Of a stretch of DNA of 64,000 nt, positions 10,241 through 22,982 are shown piece by piece. Source of the DNA: Limonium bicolor (Eukaryota; Streptophyta; Magnoliopsida; Caryophyllales; Plumbaginaceae); assembly GCA_023374045.1 (NCBI GenBank), contig CM041781.1, positions 144,514,982 to 144,578,981 of the forward strand, in the 5' to 3' direction. The position numbers were made by a program, and so were the translations under genes. Position 1 is the first letter of the stretch. Each line of letters starts with the position of its first letter. The notes under the pieces were generated by a model. It saw only the letters and a program-made list of their open reading frames with translations, searched no databases and was not told the DNA's origin.

Positions 10241-13177
10241 TAGTGATCTGCTAGCCTCCGCTGCACGACTCTAATAGTTTTAGGTTTATTTGCCTTTCTT
10301 ATCCTTTTTACAGTATCGGATATCTTTCTCTTGCGTGCTTATGGTTTAGCACTAAAGGTCCCTCAATGGTCACGTGTTATCTTTATATATACACGGCCTT
10401 AATGAGTTGTAACTCGTCTATCATTCTCCTTGAAGATCTTATGTTCATACTCTTAGTGTTTTCTCGAATGTCTAAGTTGTTCTCTCCAACTGACCTTTGG
10501 TCTGAGGATGATCCTTAATCTGAAACTACTGTTTAGTGTGTATTGCACTTTATAGTCTAATCTTATTCATCTTAAGACATGTCCTATGTCTATACTTAAC
10601 AATCCGTGCTTCTCGCACTTCATAGTCCTTAATTATTTGTTCTCTGTTCCCCTTGCGTTGCTGGTTCAACTGAATTCTTCTCTTCGACTGTTTGCGGTAG
10701 CAGCTGCTCCTATCTGATCTTGCGTCGTTGTCCGTGGTACGGAGTCGACTACCTCCCGTGTTCCTTACACTACTCGTCTACATGCATGGGGTACCTTACT
10801 GGTACATTACTACTTACCCAACTAACTCATAAATGAGCGTGTCAGGCCTGCAAGCCCCTGTGGGGTGCAGTCGTCCCACGTCTCGTTTTAGTAAACTCGT
10901 AGTGTCCATCACACGTTTAGCTATTGCTAATTATGAAGTATTCTGTTGTCGATCTCCTCTTTCACCGTCCCATAATAACATTTATTGTTCTTCTTGAAGT
11001 GAATCAAGGGAAATCCATTTACTGCGTTCTTGGGTATGGTATGCTCCAGCTCCTTTCTGCATTCCGTATTGATTCTATTTTTAATAGCTTAGGTCTCTTT
11101 CCATAGAGCCTCTTATCTTCTTTCTTATATTCATTCTATTGGGAAAGCACTTCCAGTTCCTTAAGGAATGGGTTGTGTGCTTCCTGTGTAATCTTACCAA
11201 ACCATGTCCAGACTACTGGCATCAATGCACAGTCCGTCTACCATCTTATTTTCTTACTTATGCTGGTCTTAACTCATAAATCTAATTGCCTCAGTGTCAA
11301 TAGTTGACGGCTCATACATAATGGTCGCCTTACCACGCACCATGACGTAATCCACTTATCTAACTATTGTACTCACGACCACTACTATCATGGTAGTTGG
11401 CCCTTACCATGTTGCTCATTAGTGGTGGAACCTCTTATTCACTTGTTCTAATGCCTTACCTTATACTCAATCCCCTCTTGGTGTAAACACACTAGGAGTT
11501 CTCTCATTCCGGTGTATGGCGGTTGCCGTACGGTGTTGTAAAATAGTTGACTCTTGATGTAAAGATGTTCTGCTCCAATCTCAGATTCGTAAGTAGGCTA
11601 ATTTCTTTCGCTTTCTTTCATCCTTAGTGATGTTATCTACCATGTAGTTTAACTGGTTACTGAAGAAGTCATCCACTGAATCACAAGCTCTTCTGAGCAC
11701 TGATTAATTGACGTGCCATAATGTGCAGTCACAATGTTTATCTCTGACCATTTCTAATTCTTACATCCTGTGTGTTGGATATGGGGTCTATCTGTGCAAC
11801 CTTCCTTATTACTCAAGTGTATCTGGTATGTTCTAAGGTAATCTCAAGGTTCATTGTTTCCATTTTCTAAGTAAAGTGTATTTATCTCTAATATGTGAAA
11901 GCCCTTTTGAGGGGTTCATTCCCACTCATGGCCTCACAATAAGGAGAGGTATCCGCACCCTAAAAGGCATGGTTCGTTCTCCGCTCCTGTCCTTAGCATT
12001 ATCTCAATATTCTCATTGGTACCCTTTCTTGGTAATATTCTTCCCAATCTAAGTTATAGGTTTGGTAACCGTTCATATCTACAAATTGTAGTCCCTTGGT
12101 GGCTTAAACAAGCTCTCTTATAACTTACTGCGCCTCGGGCTCTGATGTGGTTAACATCCGTGGCTCGTAGGCTCTTAATGCTTAATGTCTCAGTTCATTA
12201 CTTGTACTCTCACTCACTTGTAGGTCATTCCTAAAGGTTCTGGTTCTTTGAGCACTATCCACCATTAGGTTACATATTAAATGTAGTATCGGGTTTCATG
12301 GTAAGTTGCTGCATCCTGCTTCCTGTTATAGAAGTTGTTCAGGTGATCTGAGGTTACTTAATGTCTTTGACAATACTGTCATTTTATTAGACCTACATCT
12401 TTTAGCAATTAAGGATAAGTTCGTATTAGGCGTTTGCCTTAAGGTGTCCAAGTTGGATATCATCCTGACATCTTATACTTTCATCTCAACGCTTCGTTCA
12501 ACTTCCGTTGACTATACCACCCGTTGATGATCAATCACACTTGGGTGTTAATGAGTTAAACAAACAGTGTTAACTGTCATTCATCAGTTGTTCAGCTCGA
12601 CTATGCCCGCTCTGTGGGGGTAGTCCTCTGAGCGTTCCTCCGTGGGATTCGTATGTCCTTAACCCTTGGTAGGTTATATCTTAAGTTTATTTCTTTTATC
12701 TTTGTTTTCTGGGCTTTCCAACACCTTCATTGTAGAATGTTTGTTATTGGTATTTTTAGTGTCCAAACTGAGAGTTTCATCCCATCCCTGTTGGGAGTCG
12801 TTCGGTCGACTGCCTTTTTTGTATCTCTTGATACATTCCATGTATGTTGTTACTTACGTGGTGTTTTTGCTCGAATTATTGAGCGATCTCTTAGGTTCCT
12901 CTTTGAGATCCGGGTTTGGTGTTCTTACCGCACTGTCGGTTGTTGTTGTCGTAGTACGTTGTACTGTTGCTAACACCCATATGGTCTAATATTATGTCCA
13001 AGTTCTGCTCCTGGCTGACTGGTGTGTCACCTTATCTCATTTTGGTCAGGCCGTCGGGCCTTTCCAAGGTCTTATTTTTCTGTTCTTATGGATTTACAAT
13101 CCGGTATTAATATGTGTTACAACTGTAGCGTTCTCCTATCTCGCCTTAATGGCTTTTCGTGTGGCTTAATCGTGGTA

Positions 13178-13197
13178 GCACTTGCTATGCCAAGTGC
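13178..13197 (-). other. Leader hairpin, copy in element B
   Basis: GCACTTG and CAAGTGC pair around a 6-nt loop; the flank GCGCCA is shared with C. See 237-256 and 37824-37843. Confidence 0.55.
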
Positions 13198-14119
13198 GCC
13201 ATGCAGGATGGGTTATTGATACAAGGTACGTCGGTAGTGACACTTCCTTCCAATTTCCATGTAATTGGTAGTCCTCGGGACTCCATCGATAATCTCTTAT
13301 TTTGGATAACCGTCCATCCGGCAGTTTCCTTGTTGTTTGATAGTACTGTCATTTATCAGGGCGTTCCTCTTTCTGAGGGAACCCCTTAATATTTTCTTAT
13401 GTCTTAATCCTCGCTCCTGTCTCCACACATTTTGTTGTGGTTATTCAGTAATGGTTCTCCTCTAAGCACTACATCGTAGTCTTATTTCGGTATACAATTT
13501 GCATGTGTTTCTACCGTCGTCTGCATTATGTCGGCCAGGTCTTGTAACCTTCCTCGCAATATGGGGTTTGGAGTTCCCATTTCTAACTGGACTTCTCAGT
13601 AATCTCAATCCTCATGCTTGGTATTATTCCACTGTTATGCTCACTCGGACCGCTGTCCGGTACTCATGTCTCTTATCATTTCCTTATCCATTGCACGAGT
13701 AGTGCTCTCCTTACCATTGGTATCGCGGGTTATTTCGACTGCGTAGCATGTCGACCCATGTTGCCGGTAATTACCGTTCCCTTATTGATAGAATTCCATA
13801 GGTAGCGCCTGTTCCTCTATTGCGCTCCATTAAAAACCTCCAAGTTCTCCATAACTGTTGTACAACAAATTGTTTCTCGTATTGCTTACTGTTAGCTAAC
13901 TGCCAGATCGGGTTTCCCCGAGTAAGAGAAGGCTTTCTTCTCTCTGGCGTTTGTTCCACATATTTAGGGTTAGGGATGTGGAGGGCGGGCCTAGGTACTA
14001 TGGATGTCTGGTAAACACCGGGAAGTCCTGACTAACGCACCTCTCACTCTATCTCTCAACCCTTAACCCATAACTCAATCTCAACCTCAATATTCTCCTA
14101 AGTTTGGTATTTCTTGTCT

Positions 14120-14146
14120 TCAGAGCGTAACTACGCTCTGATACCA
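14120..14146 (-). promoter_or_regulatory. Primer binding site and overlapping stem, element B
   Basis: TGGTATCAGAGCG on the minus strand (14134-14146) matches the initiator tRNA-Met 3' end, five bases from the LTR at 14152. TCAGAGCG can pair with CGCTCTGA (14120-14141). Confidence 0.9.
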
Positions 14147-14755
14147 CTTTTTGTAACACCCCAACTCAATCCAGATGTGGTCTCGCAACTTAACAGTATA
14201 TATATATAAACATGTCACAGCGGAATTCCTTACAATCTAGGACCTTGCCACGGTCTGACTACAGAATATACCGAACATCAGTACAACAATCTTAACCAAC
14301 TATATGTCCTTCTTACAACCCCCTCACATCCTATACATCTTACTAACTCAAATTGCCATACGAGTGTACATGCACAACTCGTAGGCCACACTTAACCCGT
14401 AACACTTGTACCCCTTCTTACTCTCGCGACGGCCGCTTCCTGATGTACCTGTGTAGTAAAAACAGCCCCCAAAGGGGGTCAGCACGAATGCTGGTACGAT
14501 CCCCTCATGGCCCCCAAGCTAACGTGGCTACGACGACTAATTGTCGATAGCATGGAGGTTGATTAGATGCACAATATAATAGTAAGTGCAGTAAACAACA
14601 ACTCAGATATGAACAATCAAGTTCACACACAATGAACGACTTAAATGCGTTCCCTTAATTAAAGAGTTAATTATTTAACTCCTTAAGTAATGTTCCCTCT
14701 TAATCTTAGTCCAACCTTATCTCACCTCAATCTTAGTCTTATCTTAATCTTAGAA

Positions 14756-14990
14756 ACAACCATCTTTTAATAAGGAGTGGATGTCACATATCTTAATCTT
14801 AATTATACAAACCATCCTTTAAATAGGAATGGTTGCAACTCATCTTAACCTTACCTTAATCTTAAACTTAACAATACAAACCATCCTTTAAAAAGGAATG
14901 GTTGCAACTTATCTTAACCTTACCATAATCTCAATCTTAACTTAATCTCAGTATACAAACCGTTCCTGGAGGGGAATGGTTGTAGCTTAA
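14756..14990. repeat. Tandem hairpin repeats near the U5 end of LTR B
   Basis: Three to four units of about 70-80 bp contain ACAAACCATCC ... GGAATGGTTG, which is self-complementary, separated by runs of TCTTAACCTTA. E has one related unit and a short GAGATTAAG array at the corresponding place (42339-42419). Confidence 0.65.
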
Positions 14991-15437
14991 TTCGAACCTG
15001 GGATTTAGGTGATCCCACCGCACCATCTTAATGCCACCTACTCTGGACGGGAGTCCAGCGCAGCTGATCCGGCAACCGGCCCTAGGCTACAAGTCCGAAG
15101 ACAAGTCCTTAAGCGGAGGGCGGATCTGATTCAGATACCGTCCCCCTTTTTCCTTAGCATGCATGACCGGAGATCGGTCCCGGGTTTCCTCACTCAAGTT
15201 CCAGTTAGTAGTAATCTCAAGACCATATTTGTTGGTTAACCTCTTTCGGTTCATATCGTCCCTTATTAGGGAGCGTTCCTTAGTCTCACTCAATTCCTTA
15301 CTAAACATTGGTTAGTAAGTTCTCACGGTATGTTGTGTTAGTTTTCAAACATCACACAACAAAACAATAAATATAATATATTCCGGTTGCATGCTTTATC
15401 TTGTTTAGTGAGCACATAAAACAAATATCACACAAGC

Positions 15438-15451
15438 CGAGGGACACCTCG
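15438..15451 (-). other. LTR core hairpin, right LTR of B
   Basis: CGAGG/CCTCG stem around GACA, about 1.29 kb from the U5 end of the LTR. Same block as 5781-5794. Confidence 0.5.
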
Positions 15452-15800
15452 TTAGCAAGCAGGTCACAAGAGAACTGTACCGTTCACCGTTGGCCGTTCA
15501 GTTGCTTAATCTCTTCCGGAGTCCAATTTCCAAGTCCTAAAACATTCATTCAGTTTTAGGTTGTTAATCACTTAACTCAATTCAACTTACTTATCTTAGT
15601 TAACTTACTTAACCCTTAATGATCCCCACCTAACATCTCTTAAGTCTTACAACTTAATCTTACAAACTTAATCTTAAACCTTTAAGTTTATTCTTAACTT
15701 AATCCCTTAGGTCTTTATACCACTAATCATCATTGCCCCCTTAATGGGGGTACCATTAATACCACTAAACTCTCTTAGGGTTTCTTTTTTTTTTTATGGT

Positions 15801-15920
15801 CCGACCGACCCACCGACCGACCCACCCCCTGGGTAGGTCGACTGCAGAGAACATCCAACTTCACAGTTTCAGCCCGACCGACCCAGACTGGGGTCGGTCC
15901 CCTGGGTAGGTCGGCTGCAG
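15801..15920. repeat. Inverted-arm repeat pair in right LTR of B
   Basis: Same arrangement as 6149-6266, with near-identical sequence. Confidence 0.7.
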
Positions 15921-16976
15921 AAACTTCCCATACATTGTCAAACTTTCTCCAATTTTTTTCCTCAAGCCTCCTAATGTGTTCTAACATCATTTGGCACATC
16001 AAATACACCTTATAACCTCCACCAAACTCATTAAAACAACTTCCAAAGATCTTCTCAAACATTTGCTCAATTCTTACAAACACTCCAAACACTTATCATA
16101 TAATTCCTTACATTACCAACTTGTATCTTTACCAAAACTTCAACCAACCCAAGTGTTCCCTCCTTAACAGTTTGGGCACTTCATAAACATTATTTTCCAT
16201 CTTCAGTTCATTTACCAAAACTTCCTCAAGTCATCCTACATAACCATGCACAAATTCCTCTCTTTTCCATTTGTTACTCATCATTCCTAAACTCTTGGGC
16301 ATACCTAAACATTTCTTGTCATCCTCTTAGCACCTTAACCTTGTTCTTCTTTACCTTAACTATACTACACCCTCCTTGGACATTTCCACCTCCTTTTACT
16401 CACTTACTCACCATTCTCACGATCATACGCTCTTTTACATTCCTAGTCATTTTCCTTGATGACTTACAACATCCTCCTACCTTTTTCACTTCCATCACCC
16501 AAGTCCACACATTACCATTCAACTAAACCTTACTAGTCCACCACTAACATCATCACACTTACACAAGGTTCTCAAAACTCTCATTGTCTTACTCTCTAGT
16601 TCATACCTAAATCTCCTTAAGGCATTATACACCTTTCCTTAAAACTTATGCACAAGTCTTACATTCCTCATATCATGATTTTGGTGTGTTTAGTACACTC
16701 GCCAATCCTCTAATTCCTCCTAGACATCTCTAGGTCACTCTAAACCTCAAGAACTCCTTAGTTAACTCATTTCCACCTAATTTTTCTTTTCATGCTACCT
16801 AGTAAACCCTAGGGCATATTAACTCACCACTACCACTTAAACACTTTGTTTTCTACACAAATTTCGCCATAGCTCCTCTAGTATCTTATCATGCCCAAAC
16901 ACATTATTCTTCCTCATTCAACCATCTCACAACAAACTCAATATATTGCAATAATCTTAAATTGCATAGCACTAAG

Positions 16977-17040
16977 GCTCTTAAATGACATGGCTCTTAG
17001 GCCCTTAAATGACATGGCTCATAGGCCCTTAAATGACATG
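16977..17040. repeat. 24-bp tandem repeat in right LTR of B
   Basis: Two full units and one shortened unit, matching 7321-7384 in the other LTR. Confidence 0.75.
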
Positions 17041-18612
17041 AATTTAAACACTGAATTTCCCACATATAAAAGCTTTCAACCTGCAAATACACCCATCAAT
17101 CTCATAGTAGTTATACTGCTCTTAAAATCCATCTTAAACTTATATTACTAACTCATTCCCATTGGCTCCTTAGTCACAAGTTCACAAGCTTATTTAAGTT
17201 CTTTTTCTTAGGTTATATAACCCAATACACAATGTAAGCTCTAAGCCACATTGGTATCCACCTAAACTCATCCCTTAAAACTTAAACCACCATTAGGTAA
17301 GCATTTTACCTTGTTTTCTCAAGCTTATCTTAACTTCCTCCTTAGACCTTCTTCTTGCATGAATCTCGGCCACCACTTAAATTCCCCTTGCCAATGTTCT
17401 AATCAATATTCAATGACTCATATTAGTACTAAACAATACACTAACCTCAAGGAATAAAAACCTAGGTTAGAAATGTGTTCTAAGGCATAAAAGTGGATGA
17501 TTACCTTTGAAGTCTCAAGGTAGACTTTGGCATTGAATGAAATAGGACCTCCAATAGTCCTTGGTGAATAAATCAAGCTAGAACAAGGCATAAAAACAAG
17601 GCCCCATGAGTAGAAATTTTCGGCCATGTAGAAGAAATGATGGAAACATGGTTTTTCTTACATTTTCTTTACCTTAAGAGAATGGAGAAGCTAATGAGCT
17701 CTTCAAACTTGATTTTCCTCCATCAATGGAGTTTTCTCTTGGCACCAAAATGGAGCTTTGAAGGATTTGAAAAGATAGAAAGATAGGTCTTGGCCTAACT
17801 AAGAGAAATATGTGTTTAGTTTTTGATTTGGAGCTAAAATGAGCAAGTTATGGACATTTGAAGATGACGCAAGAATGGAGCTGCTTGGAACGGTTTGAGA
17901 GGATGAAGAAGGTGAAGAAAACCGTGGGATAAGAAGAGAAATGAATAAGAGAGGAGAGAGGTAGGCTAATATAAGGTATTTTGCTTTTATAAAGCAAATA
18001 GTACTATTCTCTCTTTTTCCTCTTCTTTTCATTTAATTGCTTTGTCATGTGGTGACTCCCCACATCAAAAACCGGCCCCCTCTTATAATGGAGATATTTA
18101 TGGTCTTGGTTGACCATCTTATTGACTTATGTTGACTTAAGCTTAATTTGGGCACTATTTGGCACTATTCACTAATTAGTGCACATATTCGTGAAATTTT
18201 TGGTTTCCCATTGATTTAGGCTTCCTAATGTGATACTAATTAGTACACATGTTGATTAAAGAGTAATGATGGAAATTTAGCCACTCAAAACTCAATTCTA
18301 AGACAATTTCTCAAAAATGTGCTTTAAGACTTCTTAAAGCACATTTTGTGTTTTAACTTGTTTTCAAGCTTGGTTTCCTTTGCTAATTGATTTAAAATGA
18401 CCATTAGAATATTACTAAGGTCTTATCATGATATTTGGGTACTCACCCAAGTCTCTCCAAGCTTAGAGCACATTTTTTCCCTAATTGCCCTTAAGGCATT
18501 TCCTTGCGTTTTCCTTGGTTTAAATTGTCTACCAATCTTTCTAAGGCATATTCTAGCCTTACTACATCATAATTTGATGTTTACTTAGCATACTTAGGTT
18601 TGGGGTATTTCA

Positions 18613-19624
18613 CATGTCGTTTTAACGAGACATTGTCACTAGGTATAACTGAACAATTAAGACAATTGAGACTTATCCAGTGGCGAACAATATTGGTTTC
18701 TATACTATGGACGAGACTTAATACTTGTTTATTGTTCTCGTTGTTTCGCTTTGTTGTTCATTGGTTATACTTGTGGTTATATTATTATGTGTTGATGGTT
18801 GTGTTTATTGTATGGATGTTGCTGTTAATTGTTTTACAGTTTTAAATATTAAAACGGTATTGCATGTAACGAACCTCATGCTCTCGTCCAAATAATTGAG
18901 GGGTCTTTGGGGGCATGACGGGGCATGTGATGACATACTCAGCAGGGGCTGATTCCATACCACAAACCATTTTTATTTCAAGAGAGTAGCTGGTGGTCGA
19001 CGCGAGGCGTGACGATTGTAATATATTGTTGTTGTTTAAGACTTGGTACGGTTTGTTACTGATGACGTTTGGACTCGGGTTGTGTAAACCGAGGTGGATT
19101 TATTTAGATGCTCACGAGTACGGTCTGTAATAATTGGTTACTTTTGGTTTGTTTTAAATTGTTTAAGTTCTACTATCTATCTCTTGTGGTCACTGCGGGA
19201 ATACGTTTCGCATGTTGATTATCTGGTAATTCGTTATCACCCGTATGGGCGAGTGATAACAGTGACACCATTAGAGCGACACTCTGTTATTTACCGCTGC
19301 GATTATATTGTTTTTAGGAGCAGGATTAGTAGGGGTGTCTCAATTTTTATGTAAATTAATATGGGTTTTGAGTTTTTATGAACTAAAAATTTTATAATAT
19401 GTATAAAATATCATAGTTGCTATATATTACATTTGAGCAGTTTTGGACAAGAGGAAATAGGTCTAAAAATTGTAACTATGGAATTTTCATAAGTTATTTT
19501 ATAATCTATGATTTTTAATGTAACAAAAATTAAAGTATAGTTGATTAATGAACTTTATAGGTTGGGAATAATATAATAAGACTAAACTAACATTTAATAC
19601 CAAATTTTAATAAATATTTTTAGG
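18613..19624. other. Unassigned spacer between B and G1
   Basis: About 1 kb of flanking DNA: moderate GC up to about 19350, then AT-rich. ORFs of 81 and 86 codons show no domain and are probably chance. Before G1 inserted, it was continuous with 59083-61878. I recognise no family, tRNA or gene here. Confidence 0.5.
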
Positions 19625-19629
19625 TATAA
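19625..19629. repeat. Target site duplication of G1, left copy (TATAA)
   Basis: TATAA directly precedes the TG of the 5' LTR and recurs at 59078-59082 directly after the CA of the 3' LTR, which proves that the split 3' LTR belongs to this element. Confidence 0.95.
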
Positions 19630-21551
19630 TGTTATAACCCGTATAATTGCAAACATTATTTTATATCTGTTACAATGTTATTCTTAGTTGGATTAAATTC
19701 TTTGCTATCAATTGGGACGTCAGCGGCATTGTTTTAATTGCCAAGGACATGGAGGTCATTCGATTAATTAATTAAGGTAATTAATTTATCTGATTTATAA
19801 GGAAAGGGTTTCCTTATTTCTTCTATTTTCTTCTAATCATTTCATCACGTCAGTTCAGTCGTGAAGAGCGTTCTCTATCGTTGTGCAGACCGACAGTTTT
19901 CCCCTCTATCTCTCCACTCTCTAGTTCTCCTCCTCTGCTGTGAATTCTAGTGCTGCTGCTGTGCTCCGGTTGGAATCTCTGCTGCTGTGTGATTCTCTTG
20001 TTCGCCTTCAAGTTTGGTTCTCGAATTTTAGATTAGTAAATTAGAGGAAGTTCCCCTCTTCTACGGTATCTGATTTCGGTTGTTTGCTGTGATGAATTCA
20101 GCAACTATGCCTCTGCGTTTGGATTCGTGATTTGGATGAGGCTGCTGCTCTATAGTGTTAGATTTTTTCTGCACACTTGGTTCAGGTTTGTATTGCAGAT
20201 TTTGGGGTTTTCCAGTTCTAGATTCCTTCTCTTTATTTCTGATTTTTGGTTCGTTGTTGTGGGATTCAGTGGTCTTTGGTTCGCGTTCAGTTGCTAGGTT
20301 GTTCGGACTCCCCTTGTGGTTTCAGATCAGTGGGAATTCATCTGCTAAATGAGGAAGGTGGTTGCTTGATTCGGTGTGGAAGTTCAACCATGGGGATATT
20401 GCAAGGTTTTGTCATCTGTTTTGTGTGCAGATTTTGATTGTTGTTGGTTGTTTGATTGCGTTTTTGAATGGCTAAAACCCCATGGCTCTCTATGTTTAAG
20501 GCTGATTTGGTGTGTGTAGTGTTTTGACAAGTGGTGATGGTGATTTGCGTTATTTTTCTGCTCTGTTCATCTTCTGGAAATTGCAGTTTTTGCGCTGTCC
20601 GAACTTCTGTCCTAGCTTTGAAGTTCGGACAGCATGCTTTGCGCTTCTGTATTTTCAAGTTGGGGGCGTGTTCGAACTTTGATGTTCGGACACACCCCAG
20701 TTTTCTGACTTCGAAGCTCGGACTTCACCACGTAACTTTTTCTGTAAAACGTCCGAACATCAGTCCGAACTTCGGTGTTTAGACACTCTGAATTTCCCTT
20801 CTCTTTTCAAATCGACTTGTGTCCGAACTTCAACGTCAGGACACAAGTTCGGACACCTTACTAGTTTCAGCGTAACTCCTTCGTTTGAACTCCGATTTGA
20901 GTGCCGTTTGTGGCGTCGGATTCCTTTTGATCTGTACTCTGATTTATGAGTGTTTTGGCATATTTAAATGCAATTTTTCCTCTGATTATGCAATCCTTCT
21001 GTTTTGGGACATTATACTTTGTTTCTGAGCCGTGAATGGCTGGGTCGAGCTATTCCGTGGTATACCATGTAGACGTCGTTCTGAGTGTAGATCATTCCCT
21101 TTCTGTTCTGTGGGGTTGATGAACCCTTTGGCTCTTTAGAGTCATTTCTGCATTGTCGAGAGATCTGTTATGATCTATGGGTCTTCGACCCCTTCTGAGT
21201 GTGTGCATTGTATCTTGTCCCTTCTCTGTTTAAGAACTTTAATTGTTTTTGCACCGGGAACTCTTGTGTTCCATTCTGTTTCTGATTCTGGAAACTTTTG
21301 ACTGTTTGGGAAACTGTCGATGTTTGGATTATCTTCTACTCCTTCGTCTGACATTAACTATTTTGATGGACCTCATTGATGATGGTCGCTGCTTACTGGG
21401 CATAGTGTATGCTCACCCCCTACTCTTACTGTTTTTTTAAAGCGTTGTTTTGGGCCTCAATGCGATTGCTAGTTTAGAGCCTTGCGTTATTAGGTAATAA
21501 TACGAGGCGTGTAACGCCCCTAACTCTTAGGCCGGTTTTGGGGGTGTTACA
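19630..21551 (+). mobile_element. 5' LTR of G1 (1922 bp)
   Basis: Begins TGTTATAACC and ends GGTGTTACA. It contains a CT-rich stretch, the inverted-arm array (20594-20857) and a T/G-rich 3' part. The 3' LTR copy, joined across the insertion, is about 1935 bp. ORFs within are not conserved genes. Confidence 0.95.
20594..20857. repeat. Tandem inverted-arm array in 5' LTR of G1
   Basis: Repeated GTCCGAAC and GTTCGGAC arms about 10-20 bp apart form several possible hairpins over about 260 bp. The 3' LTR copy is at 27095-27370. The core GTCCG/CGGAC is shared with the arrays of A, D and E although the rest differs. Confidence 0.75.
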
Positions 21552-21556
21552 TTTAG

Positions 21557-21582
21557 TGGTATTAGAGCCAGGTTTGGCTTTA
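21557..21582 (+). promoter_or_regulatory. Primer binding site and overlapping stem, G1
   Basis: TGGTATTAGAGCCA (21557-21570) differs by one base (T for C) from the complement of the initiator tRNA-Met 3' end. TAGAGCCA can pair with TGGCTTTA (21563-21582) with one G-U pair around GGTT. The stem occupies nearly the same place as in A, B, C and E but with different base pairs. Confidence 0.85.
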
Positions 21583-21680
21583 TTTGGTGTCTGTGTGTGT
21601 GTTTGCTTGTGTGAGGATCAGTTGTGCAGCTCCTTGAAGTCTGAGTCAGTTCTAACGAGTTTGGATTTGTTTGTCTCAGA

Positions 21681-22607
21681 ATGCCTCCTCGTAGAACACC
21701 AGTGACCCCTCATGGAGATGCTGCGGAGGCAGTGCAGCAGTTTATGGCACAGCGCATGCGGACAGTTGCTGCTGCTGTTGCGGGAGCTGGTGGCGCAGGC
21801 CCAGCTGGGGCGAATGCTGTGGGAGGCCGAGTCAGGGCGCTCTAGGAGTTTATGAAGCTGAAGCTGCCATCCTTCAATGGCTATGGTGACCCTCAGGAGG
21901 AGAGCCACTGGATTACTAAGGTGGAGGACCTGCTCAGAGTGATGGGTTCAGAGGATGACCAGAAGGTCGAGTTCCCCACGTTCCTCTTTAAGGGGAAGGC
22001 GAAGGAGTGGTGGCGTATGGTGTTGGGTAGGCATCCCCAGCCTTGGACCTGGGAGCAACTCTGCTTGGAGTTCAACAAACAGTTCTACCCTGATGTTTAC
22101 AAAGACCTTAAGATAAACGAGTATAATCGGCTGCGTCAGGGGCGGGACATGTCAGTCGAGGAGTACGTGAGGATGTTCGTGACTCTCTTGACGTATGCCC
22201 TTGAGCCGGATGAGCACAGGAAGGCCCGTAAGTTCAAGAGCGGGCTGAGGCCTAACATTAGGTCCGCTGTGACACCTCTTCGTCACCGGACTTTCAGAGA
22301 TGTGGCAGATGTCGCTCTGCTGGTAGAGACCGACATCAAGGGTAGGCATGCTAGCAAGAACCACAAGGGGAAGAGACGTGCTGAAGAGTCTCAGAAGAAG
22401 GAGGCTGCTCCTCCTCAGAAGAAGCAGTCTTATGGAGATCGCCGGGGAGCTTCTTCATCTTCGTCAGCTGGGGCGAAGTGTGGGTCTTGTGGTCACTCCC
22501 ATCCTGGTAGGGAGTGCTACAAGAAGACTGGTGCCTACTTTAAGTGTGGGTCGATGGAGCGCAAGATTGCTCAGTGCCCTCAGGCGTCTGGTAGAGGCAC
22601 CGGTTAA
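21681..22607 (+). pseudogene. gag: gag of G1 (capsid and zinc knuckles), broken
   Basis: The start at 21681 opens MPPRRTP and runs in one frame with the rest of pol. It is broken by TAG at 21843-21845 and TAA at 22605-22607. The capsid part has the usual retrotransposon Gag signature KGKAKEWWRM (about residues 105-114 of the frame). Near the end a first knuckle CGSCGHSHPGREC is intact in its Cys/His residues, while the second has lost a Cys (Y) and its His (R). Gag would coat the genomic RNA in particles. This copy cannot encode a full protein. Confidence 0.9.
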
Positions 22608-22982
22608 GACTCAGGGGTGAGGTCTGACCAGAAGAAGCCTCAGACTCAGGCCCGAGTTTATGCTATGGCAGGAGAGCGTGATCGTGCTGGTGATCGTGTC
22701 GTCTTAGGTATTCTCCAGATCCATTCTCAGGATGTGTTTTGCCTGTTTGACTCCGAAGCTACGCACTCCTTTATCTGTTTTGATTTGTTGGGTAACCTTG
22801 GACTGATTGCCATGCCTAGTGAGGTAGACCTGTGTGTGAATAGTCCATTAGGTGGGGTTACCCCTTGTGTGATGAATTATGTGTGTGAGACTTGTCCCAT
22901 AGCAGTTAGGGACAAGACTTTTTATACTGACCTCATCCCAATGCGGATGGCCTATTTTGATGTGATCTTGGGCATGGACTAG
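22608..22982 (+). pseudogene. pol: Protease region of G1, broken
   Basis: The same frame continues with an aspartic protease of the retropepsin type. The active-site triplet is DSE (in FDSEATHSF) where the family has D-S/T-G, so activity is doubtful even apart from stops. The conserved end FDVILGMD is followed by a stop (22980-22982) exactly where the family has Trp. Confidence 0.85.

Larger units (their letters stand above)
8872..14151 (-). mobile_element. Internal region of element B, no intact coding sequence
   Basis: About 5.3 kb between purine tract and primer site lacks any reading frame with gag or pol motifs on either strand; the longest ORFs (such as 12666-12989 plus) show no domain. 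Recognisable items are a duplicated ~38-bp segment (9120-9235), a multi-stem block shared with C (9367-9498), a second purine tract with hairpin (10034-10067), a possible chromodomain relic just upstream of it in sense, and the leader hairpin (13178-13197). The leader portion matches that of element A. Confidence 0.75.
5508..18612 (-). mobile_element. Element B, LARD-like non-coding LTR retrotransposon
   Basis: This minus-strand element has a truncated 3' LTR (5508-8871), a polypurine tract (8872 on), a 5.3-kb internal region without intact gag or pol, a tRNA-Met primer site (14134-14146) and a full 5' LTR (14152-18612). The two LTRs are nearly identical over their shared length, so the copy is fairly young. 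Left flank and target duplication were lost in the fusion with A; the right flank begins CATGT. Long LTRs with a non-coding internal region fit the class known as large retrotransposon derivatives (LARDs). Its ends, purine tract and primer site match those of the coding element E, which suggests mobilisation in trans. Confidence 0.8.
14152..18612 (-). mobile_element. 5' LTR of element B (~4.5 kb)
   Basis: This is a complete LTR: TGTAACACC at the left (U5 end, next to the primer site) and TATTTCA at the right (U3 start). It contains the TTCCGCTG motif near the U5 end seen in all related LTRs, a tandem hairpin series (14756-14990), a ~230-bp block shared with the LTRs of E (about 14984-15210), the core hairpin (15438-15451), the inverted-arm pair (15801-15920) and the 24-bp repeat (16977-17040). 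As the 5' LTR it should hold the promoter; no TATA box can be assigned with confidence. Confidence 0.85.

Noticed and set aside
12653..12989. Overlapping 106- and 107-codon plus-strand ORFs in B
   Set aside because: They are antisense to the element, hydrophobic by base composition, and not recognised.
15009..15308. Conserved small ORFs in LTRs of B and E as genes
   Set aside because: They are shared because the LTR DNA is shared, lie on opposite strands and have no recognisable domain or start context.
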